A DNA stretch of 64,000 nucleotides from GCA-016699835 sp964543905. GTDB taxonomy: Bacteria > Planctomycetota > Phycisphaerae > Phycisphaerales > UBA1924. This document shows, piece after piece, positions 51,913 to 61,228 of the stretch. Made by a program: the position numbers and the translations under genes. The notes below the pieces were generated by a model that was not told the DNA's origin, searched no databases, and saw only the letters and a list, made by a program, of their open reading frames with translations. The stretch spans positions 1 through 64,000 of the forward strand of contig CAZIZO010000006.1 in NCBI GenBank assembly GCA_964543905.1, given 5' to 3'. Position 1 is the first letter of the stretch. Each line of letters begins with the position of its first letter.

Positions 51913-53037
51913 TTACTTGCCCTTGTACTCCTGCACCTTCCGCTCGATCGCCGCCTTCTCGCGATCGTCCTCGCTCAACTTCAGCGCCTTCTCGCCCAGC
52001 GCCACCGCCTTGTCCTTCTCACCCAACGCCACGTGGATCTCCGCCAGCGTCATCAGCGGCGAGATCTCCTGCTCTTTCGTCAACTCCACGGCCTTCCGGG
52101 CGGACTCGAGCGCCACGCCCATCTCCTTCTTCTCCGGGTTCACCATCGGCGCCATCCAGAAGAACGCCAGCGTCTCCAGTTCCCCAGAGTCCTTCTCTTC
52201 GAGAGCCTTCTTCGCGAGCCTTTGGTTCAGCGACTTCGCCTTGTCCCACTCACCCGCCTTCATCAAGAGCAGCATCTCGCGGCTCGCGATCTGCTCCTTC
52301 TTCGACGGATACTTCTCCTTGTACTTCTCCAGTTCCCCCAGCGCCGCCTTCGGGTCGCTCTCGATCTGCTGGAACACCTGCATGAAGTCCTCCTCGGCCT
52401 TCATGATCGCGTCGATGTCCTCCTGACCCTTCCACGTCCCGGCCAGCACCTTCGGGATCACATCGTCCAGCGTCATCGGGTGCCCGATAAATGCCACCTT
52501 CCCGTCCTTGCCGATGACGAACGAGCACGGGATTCCCCGCTGCTGCGCCGCCACCATGTAGTTCGACCACGTCTTGCCCTCGTTGTCCCACGCGAGCGCG
52601 TACGCCGCCCGCGTGCCCTTCTTCTCGATGAACTTCTGCACCGTCGCCAGCGAGTTGTTCGGGTCTTCCGCCGTGATCCCAACCACGCGAAGCCCCTGCT
52701 CCGCGTGCTTCGCCTGCAACTTCGAAAGGTGCGGCATCGCGCCGATGCAAGGCCCGCACCACGTCGCCCAAAACTCCAGCACGTACACCTTGTCCTTCTC
52801 GAACCCCTTGACCTCGTCGCCCTTCAGCCACTTCGCGATGTCCAGCGCGGGGGCCACATCCCCCATCTTCAGGCTCGGGCCCGACGCCACCACCTCGCCC
52901 ATCGCCTCCGGCTTCGCGGGTGGTCCCGGGGGCACGGGCGGATTCGACCCCTCCGGCTGTGCGATCGCCGGAAGACCCGCCTGCAACGTCAACGTCAGTG
53001 CCGCCCATGCAAACGAACGAAGAGAAGGTGTGCGCAT
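51913..53037 (-). CDS. TlpA-like thioredoxin-fold protein, exported
   Basis: After a signal peptide (FAWAALTLTLQAGLPAIAQ) and a Pro-rich linker, the thioredoxin-like domain (about 55-215) shows VYVLEFWATWCGPCIGAMPH with the redox pair C94-x-x-C97, then GLRVVGITAEDPNNS and GIPCSFVIGKDGKVAFIGHP (cis-Pro loop). A C-terminal helical repeat region of about 160 residues (YKEKYPSKKEQIASREMLLL; ALESARKAVELTKEQEISPL) resembles TPR-like repeats. TlpA/ResA proteins reduce or oxidise disulfides in cytochrome maturation and other envelope proteins. It stops 16 bp from the convergent asparaginase gene. Confidence 0.9.
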   Translation of the reverse strand: MRTPSLRSFAWAALTLTLQAGLPAIAQPEGSNPPVPPGPPAKPEAMGEVVASGPSLKMGDVAPALDIAKWLKGDEVKGFEKDKVYVLEFWATWCGPCIGAMPHLSKLQAKHAEQGLRVVGITAEDPNNSLATVQKFIEKKGTRAAYALAWDNEGKTWSNYMVAAQQRGIPCSFVIGKDGKVAFIGHPMTLDDVIPKVLAGTWKGQEDIDAIMKAEEDFMQVFQQIESDPKAALGELEKYKEKYPSKKEQIASREMLLLMKAGEWDKAKSLNQRLAKKALEEKDSGELETLAFFWMAPMVNPEKKEMGVALESARKAVELTKEQEISPLMTLAEIHVALGEKDKAVALGEKALKLSEDDREKAAIERKVQEYKGK

Positions 53038-53204
53038 TCACGATAATAGGACGAACAAACCTAGACCCTGACCACGTGCGAACGTCAAGTTCCACGAACG
53101 CGCGTGAGCATCGCACGCTTTTCTCGTTTTCTTGGCACCAAGAATCTTCCCAGGTGCGTGCGTGGTGCCGCCATGGGATGGTCTTTGCCGTGAGGAACTC
53201 CAGT

Positions 53205-54824
53205 ATGTTGAACCCGCGATTGAATCTGCGTTGGACGCGTGCCCTCGTGTGTGTTGCCGCCGGGCTTGCCGCGTCGCTCTCCACCCTAGAAGCCCAGGCC
53301 GTCATCGTCACCCCCGGGGCCTCGGGCGTTTCCCTTTCCTTTGTCTCCTATCCGGGCACCGTCATCCGCGACGCCAACATCCCGTTCGAGATTCGCGGGA
53401 CGGGCGGCGCGCTCCTCTCGTCCGGCGTCCTCCGCGATCGCGTCGTCCGCACCGCCAGCGGCGACCTCGCCTTCGAGCGTGCCATCGTCTCCACACAATC
53501 CGGGCTCAACGGGATCATCCGATACATCGACACCGCCCGATTCGCCGGCTCTGTCACCGACGTCTCCTACGGCAGCCAGATCTTCGGCAACCCTCGACCA
53601 CAGTTCGCTTCTCGTTCCGCCGACGGCAACACCCTCACCTACGACTTCGGCACGGACCTCGTCTTCTCCGGCAGCGGCTCCGCATGGCTCTACAACGTCA
53701 CCAGCGCACGCTACTTCCGCCTCGCCGGGTCCGTCACCATCCGCCTCTCCACGGGGCAATCCGTCACCCTCTCCGGCCTCGCCGAACCCACCAACGACTC
53801 CACCCCGCCCGACGTCGCCATCACCGCGCCAGGACCCCTCGGCTGCAACTGCAACCCCGTCGTCATCTCCGGCACCGCCAACGACCCCGACGGCACGTTC
53901 CAGCAGTACACCGTCGAATATCAGCCCATCTCCGGCGGCGCCTGGTCCACCATCACCACCAGCACCACCCCCGTCGTCAGCGGCACCCTCGCCACATGGA
54001 ACACCGCCGCCGTCCCGCAAGGCTACTACTTCATCCGCGTCAACGCCTGCAACGTCCTCGGATACTGCGCCTCCGCCACCCAGGTCATCTGGATCGACCA
54101 GGGCTTCGACAGCATCGACTGGCGCTCCCCACGCATGAACGCCATCGTTGGTGGCACCGTCTGCTTCGACGGCACCGTCTACGACGCGTGCTTCCAGGAC
54201 TACACCGTCGCCTATCGACCCGCCGGCTCCAGCGGCGCCTTCACTCCCGTCGATCCGGCTCGTCCCACCTACACCTCCACCGTCATCAACGATCCCTTCG
54301 CCTCCTGGAACTCCAACTCCGTCCCCGAAGGCAACTACGAAGTCCGTGTTCTGGGCACCACCATCTGCGGGCGAACCCTCGCCCTCAACCGCACCTTCAC
54401 CATCGACAACACCGCCCCCACCGCCCTCATCTCCTCGCCCATGAACTGCGAGAACGTCCTCGGCACCGTCACCATCCGCGGCACCGCCTTCGACGCTCAC
54501 CCAAATCTGTGGGTCCTTGAATACACCGGGGGCGACTCCCACGGCTGGACCACCATCAGCACCGGCAACTCCAACATCGTCAACGGCGTGCTCGGCACCT
54601 GGAACACCGCCTCCCTCCGCCCATGCTCCTACACCCTCCGCCTCCGCGTCTACGACGCCGCCACCGTCAACTGCTCCTCCACCCACTACAGCGAATACCT
54701 CACCAGCATCCGCGTCGGCTGCCCCGCCGACGTCGATGACGGCAGCGGCGCGGGCCACCCCGACGGCGGCGTCACCATCGATGACCTCCTCTACTTCCTC
54801 TCCCGATTCAACGCCGGCTGCTGA
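53205..54824 (+). CDS. Secreted protein with GC-type dockerin tail (539 aa)
   Basis: ATG 53205 follows GAGGAA; ATG 53178 is an alternative. The signal peptide (ALVCVAAGLAASLSTLEAQA) is followed by a beta-rich domain (about 30-190) and then three similar Ig/fibronectin-like modules. These are marked by DVAITAPGPLGCNCNPVVIS, INACN-type cysteines and TAPTALISSPMNCENVLGTV. The end is CPADVDDGSGAGHPDGGVTI followed by a stretch ending LSRFNAGC, a single dockerin-like unit. There is no enzymatic motif, so it is probably a surface or matrix protein. It is divergent from the TlpA-like gene. Confidence 0.82.
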   Translation: MLNPRLNLRWTRALVCVAAGLAASLSTLEAQAVIVTPGASGVSLSFVSYPGTVIRDANIPFEIRGTGGALLSSGVLRDRVVRTASGDLAFERAIVSTQSGLNGIIRYIDTARFAGSVTDVSYGSQIFGNPRPQFASRSADGNTLTYDFGTDLVFSGSGSAWLYNVTSARYFRLAGSVTIRLSTGQSVTLSGLAEPTNDSTPPDVAITAPGPLGCNCNPVVISGTANDPDGTFQQYTVEYQPISGGAWSTITTSTTPVVSGTLATWNTAAVPQGYYFIRVNACNVLGYCASATQVIWIDQGFDSIDWRSPRMNAIVGGTVCFDGTVYDACFQDYTVAYRPAGSSGAFTPVDPARPTYTSTVINDPFASWNSNSVPEGNYEVRVLGTTICGRTLALNRTFTIDNTAPTALISSPMNCENVLGTVTIRGTAFDAHPNLWVLEYTGGDSHGWTTISTGNSNIVNGVLGTWNTASLRPCSYTLRLRVYDAATVNCSSTHYSEYLTSIRVGCPADVDDGSGAGHPDGGVTIDDLLYFLSRFNAGC

Positions 54825-54868
54825 TCCGCTCCGGCACGAAACCGACATTCGGTGGCCTCGAAGCCATG

Positions 54869-54907
54869 CCGGCCCCGAGCGCTCGCGCTCGGGGCCGGTC
54901 TTCTTTT
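54869..54907 (+). terminator. Rho-independent terminator of the dockerin gene
   Basis: CCGGCCCCGAGCG (54869-54881) pairs perfectly with CGCTCGGGGCCGG (54886-54898), a 13-bp stem with a 4-base loop. TCTTCTTTT follows. It lies 44 bp past the stop. Confidence 0.92.
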
Positions 54908-54953
54908 GCGCATCGTGCACCGCGCCAACATGCCGCCGCACCTCGCGCCGACT

Positions 54954-56483
54954 CTAAAACTCCGCCTGTCCGGGCGCTCGCGGGAACGGGATCACGTCCC
55001 GGATGTTCTGCATCCCCGTCACGAACAGGATCAACCGCTCAAACCCGAGCCCGAACCCCGCATGGGGCACCGTCCCGTACCGCCGCAGGTCTCGGTACCA
55101 CCAATACTCCTTCGCCGGCAACTTCATCTCCTCGATCCGTCGATCCAGATACTCCAACCGTTCCTCACGCTGACTCCCACCGATGATCTCCCCGATCTTC
55201 GGCACCAGCACGTCCATCGCCGCCACCGTCTCGCCGTTGTTCGGCGCGTCCGCGGGCGGGTTGTCCGTCCCCTTGTCGTTCAGCCGCATGTAGAACGCCT
55301 TGATCCCCTTCGGATAGTTCATCAGGATCACCGGCTGCTTGAAATGCTCCTCCGTCAAGTACCGCTCGTGCTCGCTCTGCAGGTCCGTCCCCCACTTCAC
55401 GGGATACTCAAACTTCTTCCCGTTCTTGATGGCCTCCTGCAGAATCGCGATGGCCTCCGTGTACGACACGCGCCGGAACGGCGTCTCCACCACGTGCTTC
55501 AGCCGATCCAGCAGCCCCTTCTCGATCCGCTCATCAAAGAACTTCATGTCGTCCGCCCGCTCCGTCAGCACCGCCTTCACCAGATACTTGATGAACTCCT
55601 CCGCGATCTCGCTGTCCCGCCTGAGATCGCAGAACGCCATCTCCGGCTCGATCATCCAGAACTCCGCCAGGTGCCGGCTCGTGTTGCTGTTCTCCGCGCG
55701 GAACGTCGGCCCGAACGTGTACACGTTGGAGAGCGCGCAGCAATACGTCTCCACGTTCAACTGCCCGCTCACCGTCAGGTGTGCTTCCTTCCCGAAGAAG
55801 TCCTTTGAGTAATCCACCTGCCCGTACGTCCACGCGGGCATGTTCCCCTTCGCCGCCAGGTCCTCGCAGTGCTTCTTCGCCTCCGCGCTCTCGCTTTCCT
55901 TCGCCACGCGGGGCAGGGGCCTCATCAGGTCCAGCGTGCTCACCCTGAACATCTGCCCGGCGCCCTCGCAATCGCTCCCCGTGATGATCGGCGTGTGCAC
56001 CCAATAGAACCCACGCTCGTGGAAATAGCGGTGCACCGCCATCGCCAGGCAGTGCCGAACCCGCGCCACCGCCCCGAACGTATTGGTCCGCACCCGCAGG
56101 TGCGCCACCTCGCGCAGGTACTCAAACGTGTGCGGCTTCGGCTGGATCGGATACTTGTCCGGATCGTCCACCCACCCCGTCACCCGCAGCGCCGTCGCCG
56201 CGATCTCCGCCCCTCCCTTCGGGTTCGTCACGATCGTGCCGTCGCACTCGATCGAACACCCGGTGCACACCCTGGCCACCTCGCTCGCGTAGTTGGGCAG
56301 GTCCCCCTTCGCCACGATCTGGATCGTGTCAAAGCACGTCCCGTCGTGCAACGCGATGAACGAGAGCCCGCCGTCCGCCTTCGAATCTCGGCGCGTCCGC
56401 ACCCAGCCCTTCACCGTCACGGGCGTGCCCGCGGGCCGCTGGAGAGCCTTGGCAACCGAAGTCCAGGAAGATGTGGCCGACAT
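54954..56483 (-). CDS. asnS: Asparagine-tRNA ligase
   Basis: A 509-residue class II synthetase. The OB-fold N-domain reads VTVKGWVRTRRDSKADGGLS. Motif 2 and surrounding: TYCCALSNVYTFGPTFRAEN, SNTSRHLAEFWMIEPEMAFC. Motif 3 near the end: GFGLGFERLILFVTGMQNIR. The FRAENSNTSRHLAEFWM stretch is AsnRS-specific and separates it from AspRS. Between MFRVSTLDL and KDFFGKEAHL there are about 35 extra residues (RPLPRVAKESESAEAKKHCE) compared with E. coli AsnS. It is essential for asparagine charging. The start is ATG 56483. Confidence 0.96.
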   Translation of the reverse strand: MSATSSWTSVAKALQRPAGTPVTVKGWVRTRRDSKADGGLSFIALHDGTCFDTIQIVAKGDLPNYASEVARVCTGCSIECDGTIVTNPKGGAEIAATALRVTGWVDDPDKYPIQPKPHTFEYLREVAHLRVRTNTFGAVARVRHCLAMAVHRYFHERGFYWVHTPIITGSDCEGAGQMFRVSTLDLMRPLPRVAKESESAEAKKHCEDLAAKGNMPAWTYGQVDYSKDFFGKEAHLTVSGQLNVETYCCALSNVYTFGPTFRAENSNTSRHLAEFWMIEPEMAFCDLRRDSEIAEEFIKYLVKAVLTERADDMKFFDERIEKGLLDRLKHVVETPFRRVSYTEAIAILQEAIKNGKKFEYPVKWGTDLQSEHERYLTEEHFKQPVILMNYPKGIKAFYMRLNDKGTDNPPADAPNNGETVAAMDVLVPKIGEIIGGSQREERLEYLDRRIEEMKLPAKEYWWYRDLRRYGTVPHAGFGLGFERLILFVTGMQNIRDVIPFPRAPGQAEF

Positions 56484-56581
56484 CGAACACTCCGAAAGTA
56501 GGAACGACCACCCACGCGCGACGCACGTCGCGCGGAGGGAACTTGATGATAGGTTCCACCCTCGTCCCGCCGAGGCCGCCC

Positions 56582-59464
56582 TCACCCACGCAACGCCCCC
56601 AGCAACTCGCGAGGTCGGCGCTTCGCGAGGGCCCAAAGCGCCGGCGCCGCCGCGCCGATCGTCAGCACCATCACCGCCGCACACCCCGCCGCGATCGCGC
56701 CGATCGGCGGCTTGAAGTGGACTTGGATCCCGAACAGCAACTCATCCACGCGCTTCCCGCCCAGCGCGCCCTGCAATCCCATCATCGTCCCCAGCACGCT
56801 CGCCGAGATCGCGATCAAGACCGCCTCGCCCAGCACCAGCCTCGTCACCAGCCCGCGCGTCGCCCCCACCGCCCGCAGCACACCGAACTCGAACTGCCGC
56901 GCCGTGATCCCCGCGATGATGAGGTTCGCCACCCCGAGCGACGCCACCAGCATCGCCGCCACCGCGATCACGCTCGACGCCAACAGCACCCCGCTCACGA
57001 ATCCCATGATCTCGTTCTTGACCCGCCGCCCGCTCCCCGCGTCGAGGATCCCCGCCCCCACCAGGCTCGCGCGGATCTCCCCGATCGCCGCCTCATCATC
57101 CACGCCGGGCTTGAACGCGATCTGGATGAGGTGCACGCTCTCGCTGCCCAACTTCTCCTTCAGGTCCCGCCTCGACCCGAAGACCGCGTGCATCGCCTGA
57201 TCCACGAAATCCTCTCCCACGTTGAAGAACTTGCTCACCACCTCCAGCCCCGGGCTCGTCACCACACCCACGATCTCGAACTCGTGCTCCTTCTCATCCA
57301 CCCGGCACCTGAACGTGTCCCCCAGCCCCATCCCCTGCGCCACCCAAAACTCCCTCGCCACGATCACCGCCCCACCCGCCTCCAGCCGACGCGTCGCCTC
57401 CTCCTCGTTCCCCTGCAGCCACTGCAACTTCGCCATCCGAAAAAAGGGCCTCGGCTCGAACGCCAGGAACGTGGTCTTGTACTTCTGAAGCGCCCGGACC
57501 CCGAACGCGTCCGTCTCCACCGCCTTCATCGCGATCGCGCACGTCTCGTCCACGAACGGCATCGCGTTCACCAACGCCTGGCTCTCCTCGCTCAGGTTGA
57601 GCCCCGTCACGAACGCGTCCGGAAACTCGATCTTTCCCAGCCAATCCCGCTGGACTGCCCCGCCCTGCGTCCAGAGCGCCACCATCAGCGCCAGCCCGCC
57701 CATCATCGCCCCCGCCGTGAATCCGTGGCGATACGGCGTCGCCCGCACCGTCCGCACCAGCACTCGCGGCGGCAAGCCGAACACTCGGGTCACCACCCCG
57801 CCCAGCACCGCCGTCACCCCCAACATCACCGGCACCGACAGCACGAAATACCCGATCATGAGCGCCGGGAGCCCCAGCGTCGCATACAGCCAAAACACCC
57901 GCTGCCCATCCCGCGACAGCGTGATCACCGCCACGTGGATCGCCGCCCCGAGCACCCCGAACCCCAGCAACTTCATCACGCCCGCGAGCCTCGGCACCTC
58001 CGCCCGCGACGTCAGCGCCTTGAGCGGCGCCACCCGCGCCGCGCGCCACGCCGGATACGCCGCACCCACCAACCCGCTCATCACCGCGCCCGCAAACGCG
58101 ACGACAAGCCCCACCGCGGGCCACGTCAGCGACACGCTCATCTGTCGTTTGAGCACCTCCACGATGACCGCCGCCAACCCCACGCCCAAGGGCACCCCCA
58201 CCAGCGCCCCCAGCACGCCCACGATCAACCCGCCCGCCAACTGGCTCTCCGCCAGTTGCCATCGTGTCCCCCCGATGCACCGCAGAACCCCCAACTCCCG
58301 CTCCCGCTCCGTCACGCTCGTCGTCATCCCCGTCGTGATGATGAACGCCGCCGCCAGAAACGCCATCGTCACCGCCAGATAAAACCCCAACCGGCTCGCC
58401 GCCACGTTCTTGTCCAGCCCCGACGTGATCTTCTCCGTCGTCTGCAGCATCACCTCGCTCGGCACGCGCTCCCCCGCACCCGTCCCTCCTTCCACATACT
58501 TGTGCCTCTCGACAAACTCCGCCGGCGTCATCCCCTCCACCCGGACCCCGATCTCCGTCAGTTGCCCCTTCGCGTCCGTCAGCGTGTTCAACGTCTCCAG
58601 CGTCATGTAGCACTGAAACCGCCCCCCCAGCGGCGGCGGCGCCGCGATCCCGACCACCTTCAACGCCGCCGGCTTCTTGAACAGTCCCTTCAACCCGGGC
58701 AACTGGAACGTCGTCCCGGCCGCCATCGCCAGGTTCGCCGCTCGCTTCGGATTGCTCAGAATCGCCGAGATGTTCATCGGCGGCAGCGCCTGCTGCAACA
58801 CGAACACCTCATCCCCCAACCGCACGCCCACCCCCGCGTTCAGCCGCTCCGCCTCCTCCTCGTCCAGCGTCCCCTCCGGGATGCTCGGCGCCGCCCCGCG
58901 GAGCATCTCCCGCCCGCTCTTCAGCGCCACGCCCAGCCGTTGCCTCGACGCCTTCGCCCGCTGCTTCTCCCAACTCAGGTGGCGCGCGAGCGTCGCGTCG
59001 ATCACGATCTCCCCGGGCGCACTCGCATATCGCCCCTCCCACAGCGGGATTCGAATGTCCTCCGGCGTCTCGCTAAACCCCGTCGCCAGCGCGTTCCCCA
59101 CGAACCGCTGCTTCTTCCGCGTAAACCCAATCCCATCCCCATTCGCCACCAGCACCTCGCGCTCCACCGAGAGCGTCACCATGCCCTGCGATCGTCCCTC
59201 CGCCCTCGCGACGTTCTCCCATCGCTTGACCTGTTCCAGGATCGCCGCGTCAAAGGTCTTGCCCCCCGTCGCCGGCCTCACGCGCACGTCCGCCGTTCCC
59301 ACCGTCGCGTCGACCTGCGACGCGATCGCGCCGTTGATCGACTCGATCGCGCACGCCACCGCCGCGATCAACGCCGTCGAGAGCGCCACCGTCGCCACCA
59401 ACAGCAGCGACCGGCTACGCCGCGCGTAGAAGTTGGTGATAGCGAGCCGCCATGCCGCCCGCAT
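56582..59464 (-). CDS. FtsX-family ABC permease with two FtsX modules
   Basis: About 960 residues with an N-terminal helix (LLLVATVALSTALIAAVACA), a large extracytoplasmic domain, a first FtsX module with ERERELGVLRCIGGTRWQLA, an internal helix set, a second periplasmic-type domain, and a second FtsX module near the C-terminus with RQFEFGVLRAVGATRGLVTR. This fused permease layout fits LolE/MacB-type exporters that move lipoproteins or lipids. The start could be ATG 59464 or 59482. Either way it overlaps the ATPase gene by 50-68 bp. Partner: the LolD-like ATPase just upstream. Confidence 0.9.
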   Translation of the reverse strand: MRAAWRLAITNFYARRSRSLLLVATVALSTALIAAVACAIESINGAIASQVDATVGTADVRVRPATGGKTFDAAILEQVKRWENVARAEGRSQGMVTLSVEREVLVANGDGIGFTRKKQRFVGNALATGFSETPEDIRIPLWEGRYASAPGEIVIDATLARHLSWEKQRAKASRQRLGVALKSGREMLRGAAPSIPEGTLDEEEAERLNAGVGVRLGDEVFVLQQALPPMNISAILSNPKRAANLAMAAGTTFQLPGLKGLFKKPAALKVVGIAAPPPLGGRFQCYMTLETLNTLTDAKGQLTEIGVRVEGMTPAEFVERHKYVEGGTGAGERVPSEVMLQTTEKITSGLDKNVAASRLGFYLAVTMAFLAAAFIITTGMTTSVTERERELGVLRCIGGTRWQLAESQLAGGLIVGVLGALVGVPLGVGLAAVIVEVLKRQMSVSLTWPAVGLVVAFAGAVMSGLVGAAYPAWRAARVAPLKALTSRAEVPRLAGVMKLLGFGVLGAAIHVAVITLSRDGQRVFWLYATLGLPALMIGYFVLSVPVMLGVTAVLGGVVTRVFGLPPRVLVRTVRATPYRHGFTAGAMMGGLALMVALWTQGGAVQRDWLGKIEFPDAFVTGLNLSEESQALVNAMPFVDETCAIAMKAVETDAFGVRALQKYKTTFLAFEPRPFFRMAKLQWLQGNEEEATRRLEAGGAVIVAREFWVAQGMGLGDTFRCRVDEKEHEFEIVGVVTSPGLEVVSKFFNVGEDFVDQAMHAVFGSRRDLKEKLGSESVHLIQIAFKPGVDDEAAIGEIRASLVGAGILDAGSGRRVKNEIMGFVSGVLLASSVIAVAAMLVASLGVANLIIAGITARQFEFGVLRAVGATRGLVTRLVLGEAVLIAISASVLGTMMGLQGALGGKRVDELLFGIQVHFKPPIGAIAAGCAAVMVLTIGAAAPALWALAKRRPRELLGALRG

Positions 59465-60149
59465 CCAGCCCCTCCGTTTCAATCCGCGACACCACCTTGC
59501 CGTCGCGCAGGACGTCCACCCACTTGCAGTGCACCGCCGCCGCCGGCTCGTGCGTCACCATCACGACCGTCAACCCCTCCCCCGTCGCGATCTCCTTCAA
59601 GACCTGCCACAGCCGCTCGCTGCTCGCCGAGTCCAGGTTTCCCGTCGGCTCATCCGCGAAGATCACCCGCGGGCGAAACAGCAACGCACGCGCAATCGCC
59701 ACACGCTGCTGCTCCCCACCCGAGAGCGCATCCGGGCGATGGTCGCTCCGCCCCTCAAGCCCCAGCCGCGCGAGCAACTCCATGCTCCTCGCGCTCAGGG
59801 CGCCCGCGTCTTCGCCCGCCAACGCGCCGGGCAACTCCACGTTCTCCTTCGCCGTCAGTGTCGGGATCAGGTTGAACTGCTGGAAGATGATCCCGATCTC
59901 CCGTCGCCGAAAGATCGTCGCCTCGCGCTCGTCCATCGCGTGGATCGCGCGCCCCGCCACGTGCACCTCGCCCCGGTCCGGCCTGTCCAACGCCGCCAGA
60001 AGATGCAGCAGCGTCGACTTCCCCGATCCCGACGCGCCCATGATCCCGTAATAGCCCGGCCGCTCGATGCTCAAGTCCACCCCGCGCAACGCCTCCACTC
60101 GGCGATCGCCCAGGTCGTAACTCTTGTGCACATCCACGCAGCGAATCAT
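59415..60149 (-). CDS. LolD/MacB-type ABC ATP-binding protein
   Basis: The 244-residue protein has Walker A YGIMGASGSGKSTLLHLLAA, signature DALSGGEQQRVAIARALLFR, Walker B VIFADEPTGNLDS, and the H-loop VVMVTHEPAAA. These are the marks of the LolD/MacB/FtsE subfamily. It powers the fused permease whose gene overlaps its 3' end. No membrane-fusion protein gene is next to the pair. It sits 117 bp downstream of gcvH in the same direction. Confidence 0.94.
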   Translation of the reverse strand: MIRCVDVHKSYDLGDRRVEALRGVDLSIERPGYYGIMGASGSGKSTLLHLLAALDRPDRGEVHVAGRAIHAMDEREATIFRRREIGIIFQQFNLIPTLTAKENVELPGALAGEDAGALSARSMELLARLGLEGRSDHRPDALSGGEQQRVAIARALLFRPRVIFADEPTGNLDSASSERLWQVLKEIATGEGLTVVMVTHEPAAAVHCKWVDVLRDGKVVSRIETEGLDAGGMAARYHQLLRAA

Positions 60150-60266
60150 GTCGTTCCCGAATCCGTCGCGTCCGCGATCAACCCCGCGATCGGCGGCACA
60201 CCCGCGGCGATCGTTCCCGCCTTCGCCCTCTTCGACCGCCCGCCCCTCCCGGATTCGCGCCGCCGC

Positions 60267-60650
60267 TCAGTGCCCCGGGTGCGCCTTGTCATACGTCCCC
60301 GAATCCATCAACTTCGACAGCCCGCTCTTGTCCGTCACCTTGATCTTGACCAGCCATCCCTTCTCGTACGGATCGCGGTTCAGAATGCTCGGATCGTCCA
60401 CCACCGCCTTGTTCACCTCCACGATCTCCCCCGCGACCGCGCTATACACGTCGCTCGTCGTCTTCACGCTCTCGACCTCGCCGATCACGTCCCCCGCCCC
60501 AAACTTCGTCCCCACCTTCTTCATCTCCACGAACGTCACGTCCGTCAACGCGTCCACCGCAAACTTCGAGATCCCCAGGACGAGCGTCTCGCCCTCCATC
60601 TTGTGCCATTCGTGCGAGTTGCTGTACATCCGATCCGAAGGCGAACCCAT
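60267..60650 (-). CDS. gcvH: Glycine cleavage system H protein
   Basis: 127 residues. MGSPSDRMYSNSHEWHKMEG is the usual H-protein start. The lipoyl-binding lysine is K63 in GEVESVKTTSDVYSAVAGEI, and SILNRDPYEKGWLVKIKVTD is the C-terminal landmark. The H protein carries the aminomethyl group between the P, T and L proteins of glycine cleavage. gcvT and gcvP are not in the window. ATG 60650 is preferred. An upstream ATG at 60776 would add a non-conserved leader. Confidence 0.95.
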   Translation of the reverse strand: MGSPSDRMYSNSHEWHKMEGETLVLGISKFAVDALTDVTFVEMKKVGTKFGAGDVIGEVESVKTTSDVYSAVAGEIVEVNKAVVDDPSILNRDPYEKGWLVKIKVTDKSGLSKLMDSGTYDKAHPGH

Positions 60651-60925
60651 GCGATCCCTTTCCGTGGCGTGCGTGCAAAGCGTCGGCCCCGGCCGACGCC
60701 CCCATCGTACGCCCCGCTTCACCCAGCATGCAACACCTCGCTCCCGCTCCACCCCCGCCTCGCCCAAAAGACTCATTTTTGTGTCTTTTCACCGTCTCGT
60801 CCCGACCCGCTCGGACCTCCCCGCTCGACCTCGACCTTCATCCCACCCGAAGGGTCCGCCACACGGACGACAAGTCTTCCACATTTTTTCTGACGTTATG
60901 TGCTTTTCGCACCATGTCTTATACT

Positions 60926-61108
60926 CACGTTTGGACCATGTTCGGAGATCGATCATTCCATCCGGATTGACGTATCCCCCCGATTTCTGTACCATTTCAA
61001 CCCTACGGGATTCCGTACGAGTCTCCATACTCCCACACGAATCTCCCGCTCAAATCCAGGTTTCTCCCCTCCGGACGGTCGGTGCCTTTGGCCCGGCCGT
61101 CTTTTTTT
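60926..61108 (+). ncRNA. Candidate small RNA or leader ended by a strong terminator
   Basis: The start is placed about 7 bases after the TATACT at 60919 and the end at the last T of the terminator. The stretch is not a plausible gene in any frame. It contains short inverted segments such as TACGGGATTCCGTA near 61010. I cannot match it to a known RNA family. It could be an sRNA or an attenuating leader of the isomerase-like gene. Confidence 0.3.
61074..61108 (+). terminator. Rho-independent terminator upstream of the isomerase-like gene
   Basis: GACGGTCGG (61074-61082) pairs with CCGGCCGTC (61093-61101): nine pairs, one of them G-T, with a 10-base loop, then seven T (61102-61108). No annotated plus-strand gene precedes it, as the gene to the left (gcvH) runs the other way. 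Confidence 0.85.
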
Positions 61109-61228
61109 CCGTACGCACTCCCGCTCGACCGTCTACCCTGTCCTCGTTCGCTCTTTGGTTGCATTACTCGTCCTCCCTCACGCCTCCCCGCCGCCCCTTC
61201 CACCACCCACCATCCTCCTTGACCTCGC

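Larger units (their letters stand above)
60651..61228. other. 578-bp intergenic region, lower GC, with candidate small transcript
   Basis: No protein gene is seen. The GC content falls between 60880 and 61060 (runs such as TTTTTTCTGACGTTATGTGC). A plus-strand TATACT at about 60919 is a fair -10 box; no good -35 stands at 17 bp. A strong terminator ends at 61108, well before the next gene starts at 61229, so a plus-strand RNA of about 180-190 nt could be made here. The promoter for the downstream gene would then have to lie in the last 120 bp, or the terminator acts as an attenuator. Confidence 0.45.
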
